A stretch of DNA of 64,000 bases from Limnohabitans sp. (lineage in GTDB: Bacteria; Bacteroidota; Bacteroidia; Flavobacteriales; Flavobacteriaceae), in the NCBI GenBank assembly GCA_030053945.1, contig JASGCW010000010.1, forward strand, positions 1-64,000. The letters are read 5' to 3'. Of the stretch, positions 1 to 8,997 are shown one piece after another. Below the pieces are notes generated by a model, which made no database searches, was not told the origin of the DNA, and was given only the letters and a program-made list of their open reading frames with translations. Position 1 is the stretch's first letter, and each line of letters opens with the position of its first letter. A program made the translations under genes and the position numbers.

Positions 1-264
1 TATTATTTCCTTTAAACAAACGTCTTTTCCCAATCCATAAATAAAAACTCTATTATAATATTCGTAATAATTGTTTGCTTTCAATTCTTTTTCTAATTTA
101 GGATGCATATAAATTGCTTTTATTCTTATATAAACATTATTATTGTCATAAAAAACTAAACTATCTTTAGTTGTTTCACAATCTTGACACTTTTTCAAGC
201 TTTTATTACAAGATATTGACATTAAAATGATTAAAAACAGAATTACCCTCTTTGAATTTTCCAT
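1..264 (-). CDS. Small lipoprotein, partial (runs off left edge)
   Basis: The frame is open from an ATG at 264 to the window edge, giving 88 codons with the C-terminus missing. The N-terminus is a short lipoprotein signal (basic start, hydrophobic core, lipobox-like MSISC followed by Asn), so the mature protein should be a lipid-anchored periplasmic or outer-membrane protein. Its start overlaps the end of the upstream 423-residue gene by 22 bp, which suggests the two are translationally coupled. In this neighbourhood of toxin-like genes a small lipoprotein directly downstream could be an immunity protein for the upstream product; that is inference from position only. No family is recognised. 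Confidence 0.65.
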   Translation of the reverse strand, partial: MENSKRVILFLIILMSISCNKSLKKCQDCETTKDSLVFYDNNNVYIRIKAIYMHPKLEKELKANNYYEYYNRVFIYGLGKDVCLKEII

Positions 265-1514
265 AATGAAGAAATTGTTTTCGTTAGTGTTTTTTTTTCG
301 TGATTTAAATAGAAATTTACATAAGTCCAACTAGATTGATTTTTAAAACCCTCTTCAATTTCTGAAAACATACCATTTGAAGTGGTTTCTCCATGTTGAT
401 CTACTATTTTATATTTAGGTTTGACGGGATTAGTGTTATCTATTATTAAAGTTTGAACATGGAAGTTGTCAGAATATGTTGTATAAAAAACATGAAACCC
501 TATCTTTTTAAGAGTATTTTTATTAAAATAACTTATTAATAGTCCTTTATTAATACTCAGTGCATCATAAGTAATATCATTATCAATTTTTTTTATATTC
601 TCATATATTGGCTTCAGAAGTTCATTGTCTTTATATAAAACATAATCAAAAATATATCCTTTTTTTCTTATATTTTCTGCTCTAATTGTTCCCGATAATA
701 AGCTCTCAAAATTCGAAACCTTTTCTTGTTCGTCATCATATGTATAAAAATCTTTTTTATTATTTAATAATGCCCCTATGTATCTATCAGTTGCAAACAC
801 ACAATAATTTCTATTCACTCTATATTCTCCAGTATTTGGTTTCGAATTTATATTTGTAGAAATCAACTTTATCATTCTCTCAAGTCTTTCCACATCTTCT
901 CTTAAAAAAACATCATTTTCAACAACCTTAACATTAAACTTTCCACTAATTGCTTTTCTTTTTGAGGTTGTACCTAAACCATCTCCATCATCTGAAGCAT
1001 AAACTGAAACAGTAAATTCCGTGCCTCTTTCTAATGATTTAGCATCTATTTCTAAAACTAATTCATCACCGTACGCTGCATCTTTTAAATCATATTTATC
1101 TTCATCAATATCATAATCAGTATCATCATTGTCAATATAGTTCATTTTTACCGAACCATTAGAGCACTTGAACTCTAATATACCATCTTCATCTTGTAAG
1201 CCAAAAGGGTCATAACCTCTTTTAATTCTTAACGGAATGCGTGCCATTGAATTTTTTGCAATTACGATATTTGCTACTGGATATTTTCTCCACTTATCAT
1301 CGTAATCTTTTCCCAAATTTATAAATTCTATTTTAGATTGAGGACAATCATCTAAAGAAATAATTGCGTTTTTTGGTTCTTCTGAGCCATTAATCAAAAC
1401 TACAGGAAGAAAATCGTATCGGCTAACTTCTGCTGTTTCCTTTTTACTAGGATTGAGAGTAGCGCTATGCAAACTTGCTTTTGGTAATCTAAGTGCTGTT
1501 ACTTTATTTTTCAT
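243..1514 (-). CDS. Uncharacterised protein, possible effector
   Basis: This 423-residue protein has no signal peptide or membrane segment. Residues about 30-200 are rich in beta-type, acidic sequence (including a run of Asp/Tyr around 128-143) and look like an immunoglobulin-like or carrier domain. The C-terminal part holds a Cys (238, in NRNYCVF), a His (352, in FHVQTL) and an Asp (372, in VDQHG), the order seen in papain-fold cysteine peptidases and amidases. I did not recognise a named family, so a Cys-His-Asp enzyme is speculation. It sits between a decayed gene and an overlapping lipoprotein gene, an arrangement typical of effector/immunity pairs. A perfect hairpin at 533-559 relative to the upstream gene (positions 1533-1559) separates it from the remnant upstream. 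Confidence 0.6.
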   Translation of the reverse strand: MKNKVTALRLPKASLHSATLNPSKKETAEVSRYDFLPVVLINGSEEPKNAIISLDDCPQSKIEFINLGKDYDDKWRKYPVANIVIAKNSMARIPLRIKRGYDPFGLQDEDGILEFKCSNGSVKMNYIDNDDTDYDIDEDKYDLKDAAYGDELVLEIDAKSLERGTEFTVSVYASDDGDGLGTTSKRKAISGKFNVKVVENDVFLREDVERLERMIKLISTNINSKPNTGEYRVNRNYCVFATDRYIGALLNNKKDFYTYDDEQEKVSNFESLLSGTIRAENIRKKGYIFDYVLYKDNELLKPIYENIKKIDNDITYDALSINKGLLISYFNKNTLKKIGFHVFYTTYSDNFHVQTLIIDNTNPVKPKYKIVDQHGETTSNGMFSEIEEGFKNQSSWTYVNFYLNHEKKTLTKTISSLWKIQRG

Positions 1515-1532
1515 ATTATTGTTGTTTTTAAA

Positions 1533-1559
1533 ATTAGAGGAGCTTTACACTCCTCTAAT
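1533..1559 (-). terminator. Hairpin between decayed gene and 423-aa gene
   Basis: Perfect 10-bp arms (ATTAGAGGAG and CTCCTCTAAT) enclose a 7-nt loop. On the minus strand the hairpin is followed by a short T-rich stretch, so it may terminate transcription from the upstream remnant. Confidence 0.55.
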
Positions 1560-1570
1560 ATGTTAAACTA

Positions 1571-2551
1571 CTAATCCTTCGGTAATGTACTCGGTTTTCC
1601 TATCTCAATCCCCAATGAAATATCTCGACTATCAAAACTCGACTTAGTTTCCAACTCAGTAGGATTTTCACAATTAGCAGGGTTTGCTTCAGGGAAAACA
1701 GGTAATGCTTGACCTTCAGGCACTGCCAGTCCTGTACTCTTATCTTGTAGGATAGTAAGCGTAGTAGGCAGCTTCGTAATCCAGTATTTACCTTGTGGTT
1801 TTCCTAATGGTTTACGCATTTCATCAGCTATACTCAGATATAATGGGTCGCCTATAACAGGTACTTCGCCTCCATTCCAGATTAAACCTGTCTCCAAGAA
1901 GAATTGTACAGCCGCTTCAAATCCTGGTCGTACGGTTACAATAACTCTTGCTATACCAGATTGTAAGAAACTTCTAAATAACGGATCCATACTTTCTGAC
2001 ACATACATTTCTTGCCATTTTGCTCGATTAGCCCAGTAGTATGGATAGAAAGTGTAATCCATAATTTCCCACTCAAAGGCTTGCTCCATAAATTTAGCTA
2101 AGGCTGCATATTTGTCTAAATCATCGCCTAATTTTACCGCAAAGTTTTCCATTTTATCTCCTACTGTGTAACTTTGCCCTACAGTTTTTGGTGATAAATA
2201 GTCTTGCAACAAATAAGCAATACAATTGTGGCGTAACACATCGTGCTCCATATAGCGATAAAATTTACCCATTTTATCTTTAGCTTCCTGTTCTTTTTTC
2301 TTTTGATCTTCGTCTAACTTGGCTTGTTCTTCTTGGAATTTAGTATAAGCCGCATCATAAGCTTTGATGATAATCCATATAGTTTTCTAAAGTTTCCGAT
2401 TGTGATTTCCATCTAGGATAGGTTACTAAACTATCGGCAGTTTCTTTTTCAACTTTCAAGGCTTTGAGCTTAGCTACAACTCTTCTTTGGTCTCTTGAGT
2501 AACAAAATAACAATCTTCCGTTGTAGTGGCTTTGTATTTTATTGATATGGC
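1571..2551 (-). pseudogene. Decayed gene remnant with two frameshifts
   Basis: An intact 233-codon frame (ATG at 2272, stop at 1571) is only the 3' part of a longer gene. Upstream of the ATG the same frame continues with a charged, Glu/Lys-rich helix to about 2375. The coding sense then jumps frame near 2366-2378 (to a stretch reading PRWKSQSETLENYMD) and again near 2474-2480 (to a stretch reading IKYKATTTEDCYFVTQE) before stops end it near 2551. The intact part holds aromatic-rich motifs such as FEWEIMDYTFYPYYWANR and VRPGFEAAVQFFLETGLIW. They resemble, from memory, the C-terminal regions of large uncharacterised proteins of Bacteroidetes and other bacteria. The 233-codon piece may still be translated, but the parent gene is broken. 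Confidence 0.65.
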
Positions 2552-2575
2552 TTATATGATATTTACTACAAAATT

Positions 2576-2604
2576 AAAAAACACAATTTATAATTGTGTT
2601 TTTT
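2576..2604 (-). terminator. Bidirectional terminator-like palindrome
   Basis: Perfect 13-bp arms (AAAAAACACAATT and AATTGTGTTTTTT) surround a 3-nt loop. A T-tract follows on either strand. It lies downstream of the small putative immunity gene on the minus strand. Confidence 0.7.
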
Positions 2605-2727
2605 AATTTGTTTTCTCACCGTTGTGGGCACGGAAAGCATACCGAAGCTTCGGAACCACTAGCTATTACTCTGAAAAATAAATGGTTAAATTTAGATTGT
2701 ATAAATCCGAGTAATCGGGATTTTCAT

Positions 2728-3054
2728 CTATTTAATTTCATTTTCATCATCTCCATAATAAGCTTCAATACCATTTTGTATTTCATAACTCATTTTTCTA
2801 GGAAATTTTTGGTCTAATCGTTTTAAACATTCTACAAAAGCTTTGCTTTGAAATTTATAAGATAGCTCTTCGAAGTCTGAACACAACCATCCTAATTCTT
2901 CCATTTCTAAACTTTCAAGTAGTTCAATAGTTTCATTAACATTTTGAAGCATTAATATTGTCAATTGATCCATTTCTTGTGTAATTGAAGGATCATTTCT
3001 GTGTTTTGACTCAGCTATTTTGATTATTTCTAATATTTTATCTTTTAGGTACAT
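2728..3054 (-). CDS. Putative immunity protein for the EndoU toxin
   Basis: A 108-residue, acidic, mostly helical cytoplasmic protein with no signal peptide. It starts 5 bp after the stop of the 864-residue EndoU-domain gene on the same strand, the standard position of an immunity gene for a polymorphic toxin. Acidity is common among nuclease inhibitors. I do not recognise a specific immunity family from the sequence; the assignment rests on position, size and charge. A strong palindromic terminator lies about 125 bp further downstream, so toxin and immunity gene probably form one transcript. Confidence 0.6.
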   Translation of the reverse strand: MYLKDKILEIIKIAESKHRNDPSITQEMDQLTILMLQNVNETIELLESLEMEELGWLCSDFEELSYKFQSKAFVECLKRLDQKFPRKMSYEIQNGIEAYYGDDENEIK

Positions 3055-3059
3055 AATTT

Positions 3060-5654
3060 TTATTTAAAAGGATTAATTTCAAAATCTTTACCATTTATTA
3101 ATGGTTGTTTAGCATTGTCAGGAAAAATAGTTGCTGGCTTTCCATTTGTTTTCATAACACCTACTCTAACCCCATCAAAGTTATCAAAAATTGGTTCCAT
3201 TCCATCTTTTGCTGTTTTAAATTTTTCATAGTTATTTTCAATAACAAACCTTCCAGCATCCTTGATTTTTTTTGCATCCCAATTTTTAGGAAACCAAGAT
3301 TGATCTGTATTTCTTATAGCATCGACTAATCTTTTATATTTATTATCATGTCCATCTACTGCGCCAATTCTCACACCATTTTGATAAGTATGTTCGATTT
3401 TATATTTTCTGCCTATTTGTTCTAAAAAATCAATATTAGCTTGTCCATGTCCACCTACTCTCATTTTCCCAGGAAGTGTACTTTTTTTAGGATTATTTAC
3501 ACCAGAAAATTCACCTATATCAGCATGTTTTATTACATCTTTAGACAAATGTTTTAAACTATATAATTCTTCACATTCTTCAAAGAATCTCTTTTCATTA
3601 GCCAAATTTTTAAGCAATTGATAACTTGCTTTAGAAAAATTAAACTGGTTAGCAGTTATTATAATTTCGTCTTTGTAAATTATGGATACCTGCTGTTCAA
3701 TTTTATCTCCAATTTTTACTTCGCCCATTACGACAAAAAGGCCTTTTTCATAAAGTTCGCCAACTGTAAACGCATCTAATACGCCTCTTGTAGCACTAAT
3801 TAATTCACTTTCTTTCTCGAGAATTTTAACCGTATTCTTCGTAAAATTAGCAATTTCTATTTCTACTAGCACTTTTAACAAACAAGTCTTAATAAAATGA
3901 GCTGCATTAGAATTTTTTGCCATTTGTGCTAGTCTCAACACTTTAGCTCCAGTTGTTAATGCCGTTTGAACTAAAGTTGGTCCAGCAAGAACTAATCCTC
4001 CTATTACATAAATTTTTTCCCAAGTTTCTAGAAATTCTTCTCCACCTTCTAGTTTTAAAATTTCTGTTTTATAGACTTGAATACCTCCATCTATTGCAGC
4101 TAATCCAATATCTGCACAGGCTAAAGCTAAAACCGCTGGATTGGCTGTAGTTGTAACAGTTATTATTCCTAAAACGATTGCTAAAATATCAAAGCCAATT
4201 CTAATATTGGTTTCAATTTCTTGTAACTCTACTTCATCTGATAATGCTTTAATATAAATTGCAGGGACAGTTATGGGTGTTTTATCTTTAGAGTCCATAT
4301 CTATAATACGAACTAAATCTAGTGGATGATACATTTGTCCTTTTTCAGCATCAACTAATTTTTTTACTCGTACTTTCTTGCTTTCTGCTTTACTTACCAA
4401 ATCATCTGGATAAATTTGTAATTCCTCTTCTTCAATAGTTATTTTTTGCTTTAAGAAGAACTCATCTTCTTTTTCATCACTTAACCAAGAAAAAATGTCA
4501 GCATCAAATTTATATTCTTTACCATACTCAAATGCTTTGTCAACTTTATTTAATCCTTTGAAACCATTATTGATACATAATGCAGTAATTAGATTTGCAA
4601 AAATTAATTTATTGCTAACTACCTGTTCATTGAAAACTGATTTTCCATCAAGATTTTTATAAAGACGTTTGATAAATGCTGGATTTTTTTTAAAAGTTTT
4701 ATATAAGCGAATTGAATCTCCAAAGGCTTTTAAAATATTAATCAATGCTGAACTGCCATCTCTCCAACCGCTAAACACTCCTACATCGTCATAATGGGTT
4801 AATTCTACTAGATGACTCCATAACAACTCCTCGGTAAATTTGAGATTTGCGATAGCAAAATCTGGAATATTTTCATACAAAAATTTTAGCTCTTCTTTTG
4901 TTGTTGCTTTTTTTATAGCATCGATAAAAACATTTGTTATATTTTCTTTTACAAATGATTCATGCTCTATATAATAAGTCAAACCTGCAAAAGAATTAGC
5001 ATCCTTACATTCTAAAATTATTGCATAATATTTTTTATCAATTTCATTATAATCATTTGTTGCAAGGGTTTCGTTATTAAAATTTCGAACACCTTTGTCT
5101 AGTGCATCTTGATATATATAGGATACCATAAAAGAGATTTCTTTATTACAAGTATCTATTTTAAATCTAAAACCTGGCTTTGATAAATTTACCTCACATG
5201 CTCTTGCATTTAGCTTAATGTAAACATCTCCTTGATTTCGTCTTCTAATATTTCTATCATCATAGGTAAAGGTTTTTTTTTCACTTGAAATTGCATTATA
5301 CAATCCAACATTCATTGTCAAAAATGGGCTATTTGGATTTATTGAACTTAATGAAGACAAAATATACCTTTGCGGGTAATAAAAGGAAGATTTATAAGGT
5401 ATTTTATCGTATATAAATCTTAGCAATTCATTAACATCAATAGCTTTTGAATACCAATTATCAACATATTCTCCACATGAATTATTCTCCCCAAATCTTG
5501 TTTCATAAGAGATTTCTTCAAAACTTTTTCTGGTTCTTATACTTTCAATTGGCGTGTTACTTATATATTGTAAACTTTTTGGAAATAAATTCCCAAACAA
5601 TTTTTTATCTCCTTCTTCATCCCAAATAAGAGGTATTCCGTTTATATTGTCCAT
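3060..5654 (-). CDS. Polymorphic toxin with C-terminal EndoU nuclease domain
   Basis: The 864-residue protein has no N-terminal signal peptide. Two hydrophobic stretches occur mid-protein (about residues 485-530 and 550-570), which may be a membrane-translocation or hydrophobic core region. Residues about 709-864 match the bacterial EndoU nuclease pattern: KMRVGGHGQANIDFLE with His736, NGVRIG with His769 nearby, QSWFPKNW, and a closing DGVRVGV...TIFPD stretch. Bacterial EndoU domains are RNA-cleaving toxin tips of contact-dependent inhibition, type VI and other polymorphic toxins. The long N-terminal part is unrecognised and presumably serves delivery. The adjacent 108-residue gene is the likely antidote. 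Delivery route is not shown by the sequence; the lack of a signal peptide fits injection systems better than Sec export. Confidence 0.75.
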   Translation of the reverse strand: MDNINGIPLIWDEEGDKKLFGNLFPKSLQYISNTPIESIRTRKSFEEISYETRFGENNSCGEYVDNWYSKAIDVNELLRFIYDKIPYKSSFYYPQRYILSSLSSINPNSPFLTMNVGLYNAISSEKKTFTYDDRNIRRRNQGDVYIKLNARACEVNLSKPGFRFKIDTCNKEISFMVSYIYQDALDKGVRNFNNETLATNDYNEIDKKYYAIILECKDANSFAGLTYYIEHESFVKENITNVFIDAIKKATTKEELKFLYENIPDFAIANLKFTEELLWSHLVELTHYDDVGVFSGWRDGSSALINILKAFGDSIRLYKTFKKNPAFIKRLYKNLDGKSVFNEQVVSNKLIFANLITALCINNGFKGLNKVDKAFEYGKEYKFDADIFSWLSDEKEDEFFLKQKITIEEEELQIYPDDLVSKAESKKVRVKKLVDAEKGQMYHPLDLVRIIDMDSKDKTPITVPAIYIKALSDEVELQEIETNIRIGFDILAIVLGIITVTTTANPAVLALACADIGLAAIDGGIQVYKTEILKLEGGEEFLETWEKIYVIGGLVLAGPTLVQTALTTGAKVLRLAQMAKNSNAAHFIKTCLLKVLVEIEIANFTKNTVKILEKESELISATRGVLDAFTVGELYEKGLFVVMGEVKIGDKIEQQVSIIYKDEIIITANQFNFSKASYQLLKNLANEKRFFEECEELYSLKHLSKDVIKHADIGEFSGVNNPKKSTLPGKMRVGGHGQANIDFLEQIGRKYKIEHTYQNGVRIGAVDGHDNKYKRLVDAIRNTDQSWFPKNWDAKKIKDAGRFVIENNYEKFKTAKDGMEPIFDNFDGVRVGVMKTNGKPATIFPDNAKQPLINGKDFEINPFK

Positions 5655-5726
5655 ATTTTTTTAATATCTGTTGTTATCATTTTATCCTTTCTTTCTTTTG
5701 TTATTCTTCCCTAAACTTCTGGGTAC

Positions 5727-6854
5727 TCATTTATTTTTAATCAATTTATTCACAATCTCATTTAGAGTCTCTCTGTTTGCATCTATGTAATACATTCCTG
5801 CTTGTATAAGTTCATATACATTTTCTTCGGAAGAATTATCCATTTCAGGTGAGGCATTTCGCAATTGCGGCATTAATCGGTAATAGTTTTTTTGACTCCT
5901 AACCCCCAGCGTACTGTACATTTTTGTCAAATGATAATTTACCGTTTCTGCATTTGAGGAAAGTAAAATATCTATAAGAGGAGAAATCCATTTAATTTTT
6001 CCAGCATCCTTCAACTTATCAAAACTATAGGGTTTTAGCACTTCTCCAGTTCCTATAGAAACTATAATTAAATCATTTATCTCTGGATAATCTTTCTTGT
6101 GTTTACACCCAAAGACTTTTGAGAACTGAATTTTACTTGCTTCTGCAAAGGCGCACAAAGCTGGATTATTAGCATATACACCGCCATCTATCAAAATAAA
6201 CTCTTGTCCGTAAAGTGATTTAATTCTTGCTGGTTCAAAATAGGTAGGGGCTGCGCTCGTCGCTCTACAAACATCCTTGACATAAAAATTTTCAATGGGT
6301 AAATGTGCTTCGTGGCTACAAAAAAACTTAGCATTGCGTTGATGAATATCATAAGAAGTTACTAAACAAGGTTTCACCAAGTCTTTTAACTCTAAAGTAC
6401 CAAATACTTCTTCTAGTTGCTTTTCAATATTTTTTTGAGAAAGTTTTTCATCAAACAATCCAAATGGGTTTATTATTCCGTCCCATAATGAAGTATGAAA
6501 AATTTTATCCCCTCGCTTTTTATACAACTCTAATGCTTGATCTACAGAAAACAAAGCGTGTTTGCTATTGTTGGGATGCAACAAAAAACAGGCTATAAGT
6601 CCACCTGTACTGCTACCAGCAATCAAATCGAAATAATCGCCAATCTTTGCATTTGGGTTGTCATATTTTTGCAACTGTTCCTCAATATATTTGAGAATCA
6701 CACAAGAAATAATTCCTCTTATCCCACCTCCATCTAAACTTAATACTCTTATCTTATTAGTCATTGCTGCTACATTCTTTTTATTTTTAACTCTATTTTT
6801 TAAGCATAGATATCCCACTGAAGTGACATCATTCTTTTTTTTAATGTCATTCAC
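5727..6854 (-). CDS. Patatin-like phospholipase
   Basis: Residues about 35-240 form a patatin (acyl hydrolase) domain. The oxyanion motif is LDGGGIRG, the nucleophile elbow is GSSTGG (catalytic Ser in GxSxG), and the Asp of the Ser-Asp dyad is in IDGGVYANNP. The enzyme should cleave acyl chains from phospholipids. There is no signal peptide. The ORF begins with a basic 30-residue stretch absent from typical family members, and an ATG at 6764 (giving MTNKIRVLSLDGGG) is an equally plausible start. Standing 72 bp upstream of the EndoU toxin gene on the same strand, it could be a lipase effector, or a defence effector of the kind used by CBASS, but no cyclase or partner gene is present. Confidence 0.85.
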   Translation of the reverse strand: MNDIKKKNDVTSVGYLCLKNRVKNKKNVAAMTNKIRVLSLDGGGIRGIISCVILKYIEEQLQKYDNPNAKIGDYFDLIAGSSTGGLIACFLLHPNNSKHALFSVDQALELYKKRGDKIFHTSLWDGIINPFGLFDEKLSQKNIEKQLEEVFGTLELKDLVKPCLVTSYDIHQRNAKFFCSHEAHLPIENFYVKDVCRATSAAPTYFEPARIKSLYGQEFILIDGGVYANNPALCAFAEASKIQFSKVFGCKHKKDYPEINDLIIVSIGTGEVLKPYSFDKLKDAGKIKWISPLIDILLSSNAETVNYHLTKMYSTLGVRSQKNYYRLMPQLRNASPEMDNSSEENVYELIQAGMYYIDANRETLNEIVNKLIKNK

Positions 6855-6936
6855 TTTGACTCGAATTAGCTCACTGCTAATTTTTAAACTGAAACTTGTT
6901 TGCTATTTTTTTAAGAACTCTAAATTCGTTATTTAA

Positions 6937-8089
6937 CAAGTAATAAACTACAAATAATGTGCCAAAATATTTTTTTCCTTCTAAAGTCATTTATATAAAT
7001 AACTACAAATTGTGAGAATTATTTTAAATTTATTTGTTAATTTTTTCATAATATGATTAATAAAAATACACTTAACAACAAACTTCATATTTACAATAAC
7101 ACATTTACTATTCGTACTATTCCTTAACAACTAGAGTACAAATATCAGACAAAGCATTCTCAATTAAAAAGAATTGACAGTCACAAAACAGTAGTTTCAG
7201 TAGTTTTAAAAAATGGATAAATTTTAGGCAAAAAGTAACTATTGCGTTATTACTTTATTTGTTTGATACTAAACCACTATGGACTGAAAGTCTATAAGTT
7301 TTAAGAAGCAGAATGAAATTCTGCCATTGTAAGAGTAACTAATTTTGCCACAGATTTAAGGATTAAAACAGATTAATCTGTTCGAATCTTTACAATATAT
7401 GGCTTAGAGATTTTTAGAACCTGAAAGGGAAATGCACTAAAGTGTATAGTTTTAACTATTTTTGAGACCAATAAATTCGTAAAAGGCTAAATGGGGTCTG
7501 CCGAAAAAAACTTATTCGTTTTAGACCTGACAGGTTTTGGAAACCTGTCAGGTCTAAAACGTAGCGAGTTTTGAATTTTATAAAATTGTACTTTTAAAAT
7601 AGACTAGAACAACCTTTTAAAACGAACATTTTGGTTTCTTTAAGTTTTTTTGCATTTTACTAATTATTAAACACTTAGCAATCAGCAAAGTATTAGTATT
7701 CAGTAGGTCTTAATCAACAAATAACATAACAATTACTTTTCCTACCTATTTTTTGGCATTATAGTTGCAACTAAAAAAATGTTTCAAATAGTCCTTTTTA
7801 GAAACAATCACTTTACATAATTAGGGATTGCTGAAAAATTGCTCACTTCATCAATTGTTATTAATCCATTGTATTTATAGCAAAAGTGAGAAAAACCAAA
7901 AAAACGTGTGCTTATAAAAAAGGATTAATACTTGACTAGTAACTTTTATTCCTGATATGTTTCAAAAACATGTTAGACATAAAAAGGAATCCGTTTTTAA
8001 GTAAACCCAAATTACATATACAAATTTTTAAAATTAAGCGTTACAACTAATAAAGAAATCAATACTATTCAACCTTTAAAAAATAAAAT
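6937..8089. other. 1.15-kb noncoding region with repeat remnants
   Basis: No convincing gene is present on either strand. The region holds a 16-bp palindrome within a CCACAGATT-type repeat (7347-7382), a stretch resembling one near 25.3 kb (TAAAGTGTATA, about 7445), a GGTCTGC...GAAAAA stretch like insertion-sequence ends (about 7496), the perfect CCTGACAGG palindrome at 7518-7560, and a hairpin near 7949-7992. It looks like the residue of several mobile or repeat elements. Confidence 0.6.
7518..7560. repeat. CCTGACAGG palindromic element, copy 1
   Basis: Perfect 20-bp arms (GTTTTAGACCTGACAGGTTT and its reverse complement) enclose a 3-nt loop. The same core, with AC or GT in place of the flanking AGA/TCT bases, recurs at 14934-14968 and, partly decayed, at 59438-59472. 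Confidence 0.85.
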
Positions 8090-8566
8090 ATGGATAGAAC
8101 AACACAACAACACATCCAAAAACTACACCCCTCTGTTCGTCAAGAAATGACAAAAATTATTGAGGAATGTAACAAAGCATTAACTGGGAAAGCAAAAATT
8201 CGGATTACTCAAGGACTGAGAACGTTTAAAGAACAAGATGACTTATACGCTATAGGCAGAACAAAAGCAGGTAAAAAAGTAACTAATGCGAAAGGCGGTC
8301 AATCTATACATAATTATGGATTAGCTGTAGATATCTGCTTGATTATAGATGAAAAAGTAGCCTCATGGGATACCGCAAAAGATTGGGATAACGACAAAAT
8401 ATCTGACTGGTATGAATGCGTGAAAATTTTTGCAAGAAATGGTTGGGATTGGGGAGGAAATTGGATTAAGTTTAAAGATTTACCTCATTTTGAAAAAAAA
8501 GGATTTTCGAATTGGAGAAAATTATTTAAAATGGCTAAAGATTCAGAAGGATATATAATTTTGTAA
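8090..8566 (+). CDS. M15-family peptidoglycan peptidase (CwlK/VanY-like)
   Basis: This 158-residue protein is a single M15 metallopeptidase domain. Zinc ligands are visible as His74 and Asp81 in SIHNYGLAVD and His133 in LPHFE, and TQGLRTFKEQDDLYAIGR is the usual upstream substrate-side motif. Relatives cleave L-Ala-D-Glu or D-Ala-containing bonds in peptidoglycan stems and occur as phage endolysins and as toxic effectors. No signal peptide is present, so it would have to be released by a holin-like route or an injection system. It is followed 15 bp later by a small lipoprotein gene and then another small gene, suggesting an effector with a periplasmic immunity lipoprotein rather than a phage lysis module, as no phage genes are near. 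Confidence 0.85.
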   Translation: MDRTTQQHIQKLHPSVRQEMTKIIEECNKALTGKAKIRITQGLRTFKEQDDLYAIGRTKAGKKVTNAKGGQSIHNYGLAVDICLIIDEKVASWDTAKDWDNDKISDWYECVKIFARNGWDWGGNWIKFKDLPHFEKKGFSNWRKLFKMAKDSEGYIIL

Positions 8567-8581
8567 TTTAAACAAACAAAA

Positions 8582-8995
8582 ATGAAAACTATTCTAAAAT
8601 TTTTATCCATTAGTCTTCTACTGATTTCTTGTAAATCATTGAATGTCTCTAAATTTGATTCCTATTCTTTTGAAAAAACAAACGAATTGAAAGCCAAAAC
8701 ACACCAAATGATTATTAACTCAAAAGACAATTTTGCAAACCATTCTACAGAAGCAGAAAACTTACTCACTGAGTTAAATACGCAGTATGTTTACGAAAAA
8801 GGAAGACTTAACAACACTACGTCTATAGAAATGTGGGAAGCCTTATCACACAATGAGTCTTCTATTGTAAAAAGTTACATCAAGCTATGGAAGAGCAAAG
8901 AAAAAATGACTCCTTATATGATAGAGGAATCAACAAAACAATGTGACGAAGCTTTTGATAAAATAATTCTATTAGAATCTAACAAACCTAAATAA
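8582..8995 (+). CDS. Small lipoprotein, possible immunity protein
   Basis: The 137-residue product begins with a clear lipoprotein signal (LLLISC lipobox, Cys at about 17), so it is lipid-anchored in the periplasm or outer membrane. The rest is Lys/Glu-rich and helical. It lies between the M15 peptidase gene and an unknown 107-residue gene, with 15 and 2 bp spacings, so the three are almost certainly cotranscribed. A periplasmic lipoprotein is what would be needed to protect against a peptidoglycan-cutting effector; this is inference from context. No family recognised. Confidence 0.7.
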   Translation: MKTILKFLSISLLLISCKSLNVSKFDSYSFEKTNELKAKTHQMIINSKDNFANHSTEAENLLTELNTQYVYEKGRLNNTTSIEMWEALSHNESSIVKSYIKLWKSKEKMTPYMIEESTKQCDEAFDKIILLESNKPK

Positions 8996-8997
8996 AA

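Noticed and set aside
2596..2817. 73-residue plus-strand frame
   Set aside because: Overlaps the end of the immunity gene antisense and a terminator; composition is not coding-like.
5727..6854. CBASS defence system with a patatin effector
   Set aside because: No cyclic-nucleotide synthase, E1/E2 or JAB gene next to the patatin gene.
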